Assembly (NCBI RefSeq): GCF_022346605.1
Contig: NZ_JAKRNT010000002.1
Span: 124,001 to 188,000 of the forward strand
Origin: Sporosarcina sp. ACRSL
GTDB lineage: Bacteria > Bacillota > Bacilli > Bacillales_A > Planococcaceae
DNA length: 64,000 bases
Direction of reading: 5' to 3'
Numbering within the stretch: the stretch's first letter is position 1; every line of letters begins with the position of its first letter. Below the pieces are notes generated by a model. The model ran no database searches. It was not told where the DNA came from and saw only the letters and a list, made by a program, of their open reading frames with translations. This document shows positions 58,813-64,000 of this stretch, piece by piece. A program made the position numbers and the translations under genes.

Positions 58813-61800
58813 TTAGACTGTTTGATCTTCAGCCATGAGATTCAATGCATCTGTCGGTTGCATATCATCGTCATCGTCAAGATCGCGCATTTCGATTTCT
58901 TCGAATTCTTCCGTCAGCATCTTCACGTCCAAGCCAAGGCTCTGCAATTCTTTAATAAGAACTTTGAACGATTCAGGTACGCCCGGTTGAGGGACGCTTT
59001 GCCCTTTGACGATAGCTTCGTATGTTTTCACACGGCCGACAACATCGTCAGATTTAACGGTAAGAATCTCTTGCAATGTATAAGCGGCACCGTAAGCTTC
59101 GAGCGCCCATACTTCCATCTCCCCGAAACGCTGACCGCCGAATTGGGCTTTTCCTCCGAGCGGTTGTTGTGTAACGAGTGAGTATGGTCCAGTCGAACGA
59201 GCATGTAGCTTATCGTCGACCATATGCGCAAGCTTGATCAAATACATGACACCGACAGATACACGGCTGTCGAATGGTTCGCCTGAGCGGCCATCGTAAA
59301 GGATCGTTTTTCCGTCACGGTTCATGCCTGCTTCTTCCATCGTAGTCCAGACATCCTCTTCATTCGCTCCGTCAAAGACCGGCGAAGCCATATGAACGCC
59401 TAGATTCCGTGCAGCCATTCCTAGATGCATTTCCAATACCTGTCCGATATTCATACGGGATGGTACACCGAGTGGGTTCAACATGACGTCGATCGGCGTG
59501 CCGTCCGGAAGATATGGCATATCCGATTCAGGTAAAATGCGAGAAATAACCCCTTTGTTACCATGGCGTCCGGCCATCTTATCCCCAACGGAGATCTTAC
59601 GTTTCTGTACAATATACGCACGGACGAGTTGGTTAACGCCTGGCGGCAATTCGTCGCCATCTTCACGATTAAATACTTTCACGTCAAGGACGATACCACC
59701 TGCACCGTGTGGAACTCGCAATGAAGTGTCACGTACTTCTCGGGCTTTTTCACCAAAGATCGCATGAAGGAGTCTTTCTTCTGCTGTCAGTTCAGTAACC
59801 CCTTTAGGTGTCACTTTTCCAACGAGAATGTCGCCATCGCGAACTTCTGCACCGATACGGATGATACCGCGGTCGTCCAAGTTGCGAAGGGCTTCTTCAC
59901 CGACATTCGGAATATCCCTTGTGATTTCTTCAGGTCCAAGCTTCGTGTCCCTTGCTTCCGATTCATACTCTTCAATATGGATCGATGTAAAGACATCATC
60001 TTTCACAAGACGTTCACTCATGATGATGGCATCTTCATAGTTATACCCGTCCCATGTCATGAAGGCTGTAAGCACATTTCGGCCTAGAGCAAGCTCCCCT
60101 TGATCCATCGATGGTCCGTCTGCAAGGATGTCGCGCGGTTTCACGCGATCTCCGACACTGACGATCGGGCGTTGGTTATAGCAAGTCCCTTGGTTGGAAC
60201 GGATGAAGTTTTCAAGTCTATAAATCGTCAAGTCGCCTTTTACTTCTTTGCCATCTACCGTCTCAATACGACGGATACGGATTTCCTTCGCTTCTACGTG
60301 CTCGACAATTCCATGGAATTTCGCAAGCACTGCAGCTCCAGAGTCACGCGCTGATACGTGTTCCATACCTGTACCGACAAACGGGGCTTCAGGATTCAAT
60401 AAAGGAACAGCTTGACGTTGCATGTTCGCACCCATGAGGGCACGGTTCGAGTCATCGTTTTCAAGGAATGGGATACATGCAGTCGCAGCAGAGACGACTT
60501 GTTTCGGAGATACGTCCATATAGTCGATCTGTTCGCGTTTGAATACAGTGTTATCCCCTTGGAAACGACCAACAATTTCATCATTCACAAAGGAACCATC
60601 TTCGTTGAGCAGCGCATTCGCCTGTGCAACGACATAGTTATCCTCAATATCCGCAGTCAAATAGTCGATTTGGTCAGTGACGCGCCCAGTTTCAGGGTCA
60701 ACCTTCCGATAAGGAGTTTCAATGAAACCAAACTTATTCACTCTCGCAAACGTTGAAAGGGAGTTAATCAATCCGATGTTCGGGCCCTCCGGTGTTTCAA
60801 TCGGACACATACGTCCATAGTGGGAATAGTGAACGTCTCGGACTTCCATGCCCGCACGTTCCCTCGTCAATCCACCAGGTCCGAGTGCTGAAAGACGTCT
60901 CTTATGCGTCAATTCGGCAAGCGGGTTCGTTTGGTCCATGAATTGGGATAGCTGGGAGCTACCGAAGAATTCTTTAATGGAAGCGATGACCGGTCTAATA
61001 TTGATCAATTGCTGAGGTACGATCGATTGCGTGTCATTGATGGACATCCGTTCTTTGACGACACGTTCCATACGAGACAATCCAATTCGGAATTGGTTTT
61101 GTAGCAATTCGCCAACTGAACGTAGACGACGGTTTCCGAGGTGGTCGATATCGTCCGTATTTCCAACTCCATGAAGCAAGTTGAAGAAATAGCTAATAGA
61201 AGCAACGATATCTGCAGGCGTTACATGTTTCACAGACTCATCGACGCCAGCGTTTGAAATAACGTTGATCACTTGCTTCTCTTCACTTTTCGGAGCATAG
61301 ATCTTGATCGTCTGAATTGTAATGTCCTCATCCAGTACACCGCCAACATGCGATACTTCCTGGACGCCGACTCCTTTATCAAGATGCGGCAATAGACGGT
61401 CCAATGTCCGACGGTCTAACAGTTGATCCTTCTCAAGTAAAATTTCACCTGTTTCAGGATCTACAATTGTTTCTGCAACCGTTTGATTGAACAGACGGTT
61501 TTGTAAATGAAGCTTTTTATTCATCTTATAGCGGCCGACATTCGCCAAATCATACCTTTTTGGGTCGAAGAAGCGAGAGTATAGCAGGCTTTTCGCGCTA
61601 TCGAGTGTCGGAGGCTCGCCAGGACGGAGGCGTTCATAAATTTCAAGCAAGGCCTTTTCCGAAGTTTCCGTGTTGTCCTTTTCAAGCGTATTACGTAAAT
61701 ACTCGTTATCACCAATCAAATCGATGATCTCTTGGTCTGTCGAAAAGCCAAGAGCACGGAGTAGAACGGTAATCGGCAATTTACGAGTACGGTCGATCCG

Positions 61801-62355
61801 GACATGGACAACATCTTTCGCATCAGTTTCGTACTCGAGCCACGCACCGCGGTTCGGAATGACGGTCGCTGCAAAGCCGCGCTTTCCGTTCTTGTCCGTC
61901 TTATCGTTGAAGTAGACGCTCGGAGATCGAACGAGCTGGGATACGATAACCCTTTCCGCACCGTTGATGATGAAGGTACCGTTTTCCGTCATCAGTGGGA
62001 AATCCCCCATGAAAACGTCTTGTTCCTTCACTTCTTCCGTTTCCTTGTTATGCAGACGCACTTTTACGCGAAGTGGCGCTGCATACGTAACGTCACGCTC
62101 TTTCGATTCATCAACAGGGTATTTCGGTTCACCAAGTTGATAATCAACGAACTCCAACGAAAGATTACCTGTGAAATCCTGGATCGGAGAAATATCGCGG
62201 AACATTTCCCGCAAACCTTCTTCCAAGAACCACTCATAAGATGCCGTCTGGATTTCAATCAAATTCGGCAGCTCGAGAACTTCATTGATCCGCGCGAAAC
62301 TTCTGCGCTGACGGTGTTGACCATACTGAACTAAATGACCTGTCAACTCTTTCAC
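58813..62355 (-). CDS. rpoB: DNA-directed RNA polymerase subunit beta
   Basis: RpoB forms the other half of the catalytic core. The 1180-residue protein has the rifampicin region in its wild-type form ([20 protein letters not shown] then [11 protein letters not shown]), the RGQ-free flexible fork, and the C-terminal [20 protein letters not shown] block. The acidic DDDDD tail near the end is typical of Bacillales. It lies between ybxB and rpoC. Confidence 0.99.
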   Translation of the reverse strand: MKELTGHLVQYGQHRQRRSFARINEVLELPNLIEIQTASYEWFLEEGLREMFRDISPIQDFTGNLSLEFVDYQLGEPKYPVDESKERDVTYAAPLRVKVRLHNKETEEVKEQDVFMGDFPLMTENGTFIINGAERVIVSQLVRSPSVYFNDKTDKNGKRGFAATVIPNRGAWLEYETDAKDVVHVRIDRTRKLPITVLLRALGFSTDQEIIDLIGDNEYLRNTLEKDNTETSEKALLEIYERLRPGEPPTLDSAKSLLYSRFFDPKRYDLANVGRYKMNKKLHLQNRLFNQTVAETIVDPETGEILLEKDQLLDRRTLDRLLPHLDKGVGVQEVSHVGGVLDEDITIQTIKIYAPKSEEKQVINVISNAGVDESVKHVTPADIVASISYFFNLLHGVGNTDDIDHLGNRRLRSVGELLQNQFRIGLSRMERVVKERMSINDTQSIVPQQLINIRPVIASIKEFFGSSQLSQFMDQTNPLAELTHKRRLSALGPGGLTRERAGMEVRDVHYSHYGRMCPIETPEGPNIGLINSLSTFARVNKFGFIETPYRKVDPETGRVTDQIDYLTADIEDNYVVAQANALLNEDGSFVNDEIVGRFQGDNTVFKREQIDYMDVSPKQVVSAATACIPFLENDDSNRALMGANMQRQAVPLLNPEAPFVGTGMEHVSARDSGAAVLAKFHGIVEHVEAKEIRIRRIETVDGKEVKGDLTIYRLENFIRSNQGTCYNQRPIVSVGDRVKPRDILADGPSMDQGELALGRNVLTAFMTWDGYNYEDAIIMSERLVKDDVFTSIHIEEYESEARDTKLGPEEITRDIPNVGEEALRNLDDRGIIRIGAEVRDGDILVGKVTPKGVTELTAEERLLHAIFGEKAREVRDTSLRVPHGAGGIVLDVKVFNREDGDELPPGVNQLVRAYIVQKRKISVGDKMAGRHGNKGVISRILPESDMPYLPDGTPIDVMLNPLGVPSRMNIGQVLEMHLGMAARNLGVHMASPVFDGANEEDVWTTMEEAGMNRDGKTILYDGRSGEPFDSRVSVGVMYLIKLAHMVDDKLHARSTGPYSLVTQQPLGGKAQFGGQRFGEMEVWALEAYGAAYTLQEILTVKSDDVVGRVKTYEAIVKGQSVPQPGVPESFKVLIKELQSLGLDVKMLTEEFEEIEMRDLDDDDDMQPTDALNLMAEDQTV

Positions 62356-62404
62356 CCCTCAAAACAATATTAGTCCTTTGCGAAATCATAAAAATAGTGT
62401 ATGA

Positions 62405-62451
62405 TATCGAAAAAACAAAAAGAAAACGAGTTCTGGCAAGAGCTCATTTTC
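62405..62451 (-). terminator. Terminator-like hairpin upstream of rpoB
   Basis: A 13-bp stem with one mismatch (62422-62434 with 62439-62451) is followed on the minus strand by a long T-rich tract. It lies downstream of the predicted rpoB promoter, so it may be an attenuator rather than the end of ybxB. Confidence 0.7.
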
Positions 62452-62548
62452 GGTTTAACAATCTTTTATCCACTGCCAGTATGCCTTAGTTTTCCAAAAC
62501 TTATGCAAAAGGGCACACGAACGCATTATATTATTTATGCATTTTACA

Positions 62549-62577
62549 ATACTACCACAAGAAAAATCTCAAGTCAA
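62549..62577 (-). promoter_or_regulatory. Possible promoter of rpoBC
   Basis: On the minus strand TTGACT (62577-62572) and TAGTAT (62554-62549) are 17 nt apart. It overlaps the end of ybxB. Confidence 0.5.
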
Positions 62578-63176
62578 GATTTTCTAGCTTTTAGTATGAA
62601 ATACCCCTTTTTCTTCTCAACCGTCTCTACATTGCTGAAAATCTCCGTCAAATGCGCGATTGTCGAAGGAGCTCCTTGTTTCTTCTGAATAACGACCCAC
62701 AATTCTCCTCCAGCGGCCAATTTTGAAAAAGCACCGTCATAGATTTTGAATACCGTCTCTTTTCCTGCCCGGATTGGCGGGTTCGTCAATATCGCGGCGA
62801 AACCTTCCACTTCAACAGCCGATAATGCATCACTTTCATAAATCGACACATTTTCTATGTTATTCAGCTTAGCGTTTTCATGTGCAAGCGCCATCGCCCT
62901 TTCGTTAACATCGACCATATGGATGTTCCGATCCGGAAAAGATGCGGCGATTGACAATCCGATTGGCCCGTATCCGCAGCCGACATCTAGCACATCGCCT
63001 GCCAGTTCCGGCATCGTGAATGATTCCGCTAATAGGCGGGAACCGAAATCCACTTCTCCTTTACTGAATACACCTGCGTCTGTTTTGAAACGAAGCTGTT
63101 TGTTGCGCAACGTCGCTTGCCATTCCTTCGGATCACTTTTCACTGTTGGATTTTTAGAGTAGTAATGTTCAGACAT
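62574..63176 (-). CDS. ybxB: Class I SAM-dependent methyltransferase YbxB (RsmC-like)
   Basis: From the ATG with GGAAGGAG this is a 200-residue protein. It has the SAM-binding block DVGCGYGPIGLSIAASFP, the later acidic VDVNERA block, and the catalytic ILTNPPIRAGK with the NPP(I) motif of N-methyltransferases acting on nucleobases. It resembles the catalytic half of RsmC (16S rRNA m2G). The position between rplL and rpoB is conserved in Bacillales. A 15-residue upstream extension was rejected. Confidence 0.93.
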   Translation of the reverse strand: MSEHYYSKNPTVKSDPKEWQATLRNKQLRFKTDAGVFSKGEVDFGSRLLAESFTMPELAGDVLDVGCGYGPIGLSIAASFPDRNIHMVDVNERAMALAHENAKLNNIENVSIYESDALSAVEVEGFAAILTNPPIRAGKETVFKIYDGAFSKLAAGGELWVVIQKKQGAPSTIAHLTEIFSNVETVEKKKGYFILKARKS

Positions 63177-63290
63177 ACTGATTCTCCTTCCTTCCGAAAG
63201 GTTACCCATCTTCAGGCTCAATTACAATTTACAAATTACCGATTTTTCGCGATCAATTCTGTTACTCGATTATCGGATTTCTTTGTAGAT

Positions 63291-63333
63291 AAAAAACGAA
63301 GAAAAGCCCGTCCAGATTGACGAGCCTTTCTTC
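63291..63333 (-). terminator. Intrinsic terminator of rplJ-rplL
   Basis: A 15-bp stem with one mismatch (63298-63312 with 63319-63333) is followed on the minus strand by T's, 13 nt after the rplL stop. Confidence 0.92.
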
Positions 63334-63345
63334 AGTATTCAAAAA

Positions 63346-63711
63346 TTACTTGATTTCGATGCCAGCGCCAACTTCTTCAAGTTTCGCTTTCATTTCTTCA
63401 GCTTCTTCTTTAGAAACGCCTTCTTTAAGAGCTTTTGGTGCGTTGTCAACTAGTTCTTTAGCTTCTTTCAAGCCAAGGCCAGTGATTTCACGTACCACTT
63501 TGATTACTTTGATTTTTTGGTCGCCAGCAGAAGCTAGGACTACGTCGAATTCAGTTTGCTCAGCAGCTGCTTCACCAGCACCTGCACCGCCAACCATTGC
63601 AACTGGAGCTGCAGCAGTTACGCCGAATTCTTCTTCGATTGCTTTTACAAGATCGTTCAATTCAAGAACTGTCATTTCTTTAATCGCGTCAAGGATTTGT
63701 TCTTTAGTCAT
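63346..63711 (-). CDS. rplL: 50S ribosomal protein L7/L12
   Basis: L7/L12 forms the stalk that recruits translation GTPases. The 121-residue protein has an N-terminal dimerisation helix (about 1-30), an Ala/Gly-rich hinge (about 33-50) and the C-terminal [20 protein letters not shown] block. The ATG has an AGGAGG site. It follows rplJ by 77 nt. Confidence 0.98.
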   Translation of the reverse strand: MTKEQILDAIKEMTVLELNDLVKAIEEEFGVTAAAPVAMVGGAGAGEAAAEQTEFDVVLASAGDQKIKVIKVVREITGLGLKEAKELVDNAPKALKEGVSKEEAEEMKAKLEEVGAGIEIK

Positions 63712-63788
63712 TATATTTTCCTCCTAGATAGGTTTTAGTTTTGTCGGGGATTACCCCGCATATTTTCGTTCAGGCTGCTTGTTTAAAA

Positions 63789-64000
63789 TTAAGCGCCTTG
63801 TTCCTCTTTTTGCTCTGCAACTGCTTTTGTTGCAAGCGCGAAGTTGCGCATTGGAGCTTGTAGAACGCTGAGTAGCATGGAAAGAAGTCCTTCGCGGGAT
63901 GGAAGATCTGCCAATGCTTTGATATCTTCAACAGTAGCGATGTTTCCTTCGATCACACCTGCTTTGATTTCGAGCTTGTCGTTCTTCTTAGCGAAGTCGT
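63789..64000 (-). CDS. rplJ: 50S ribosomal protein L10 (3' part only)
   Basis: Only the C-terminal 69 codons are in the window; the start is beyond the right edge. The readable part ends LAMLLS-type ([19 protein letters not shown]) followed by an acidic EQKEEQGA tail, typical of L10. L10 anchors L7/L12 dimers. A small GGGG/CCCC hairpin (63745-63758) lies between this stop and rplL. Confidence 0.95.
   Translation of the reverse strand, partial: DFAKKNDKLEIKAGVIEGNIATVEDIKALADLPSREGLLSMLLSVLQAPMRNFALATKAVAEQKEEQGA

Noticed and set aside
55107..62355. Resistance-type changes in rpoB, rpsL or fusA
   Set aside because: The rifampicin region of RpoB and the Lys positions of S12 are wild type; nothing abnormal was visible in EF-G.

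Overview
The window reads as chromosomal DNA of a low-to-mid GC, endospore-forming member of the Bacillales, most likely Planococcaceae and close to Sporosarcina. The evidence is the gene content (gerD, kbaA, cwlD, a PdaB-like gene, sigW-rsiW, cdaA-cdaR-glmM, zinc-type S14 and L36), strong AGGAGG ribosome binding sites, frequent TTG and GTG starts, and gene order that matches the Bacillus str/S10/spc/alpha super-operon. The genus is an inference from overall resemblance; no database was searched.

Positions 1-8900 are accessory. They hold the 3' part of a DUF4179 protein, a DUF2691 protein, an ECF sigma factor translationally coupled to a membrane protein whose outer half resembles signal peptidase I but lacks the catalytic lysine, then a GNAT, a HAD phosphatase, a Nudix hydrolase, a lipoprotein, a YtcJ-like amidohydrolase and YtoQ. 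Positions 8990-13030 are a high-affinity phosphate uptake locus in the unusual order pstB / pstS-pstC-pstA, with Pho-box-like direct repeats before both pstB and pstS.

Positions 13130-21120 (minus strand) carry the c-di-AMP and cell-wall precursor operon cdaA-cdaR-glmM, sigW-rsiW with an autoregulatory-type SigW promoter, arginase rocF, and a PAS-GGDEF-EAL protein. Five tRNA genes (Asn, Thr, Glu, Tyr, Gln) follow at 21500-22152. Positions 22300-26440 hold sporulation and germination genes: a degenerate PdaB-like protein, kbaA, gerD with a 32-residue glycine tail, mrp/salA and cwlD. Positions 26500-30250 hold a rhodanese, a WrbA-like flavoprotein, a concentrative nucleoside transporter and a membrane-anchored double VOC protein.

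From 30360 to the end, everything is on the minus strand and belongs to the transcription-translation core. In transcription order from the right edge: rplJ-rplL, ybxB, rpoB-rpoC, rplGB-rpsL-rpsG-fusA-tuf, rpsJ through rplQ (S10, spc and alpha), ecfA1-ecfA2-ecfT-truA, and rplM-rpsI. The notable departure is between adk and infA, where methionine aminopeptidase (map) is expected. Only frameshifted map-like fragments remain there, next to a nested palindromic element.

The strongest unexplained signals are: (1) a 21-nt tandem repeat family in two gaps between operons about 33 kb apart, with a 42-nt higher-order period at one of them; (2) the decayed map gene and adjoining palindromic element; (3) the sigma factor paired with a pseudo-signal-peptidase; and (4) a possible attenuator-like RNA upstream of ecfA1. 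No CRISPR array, insertion sequence, prophage or rRNA gene was seen.
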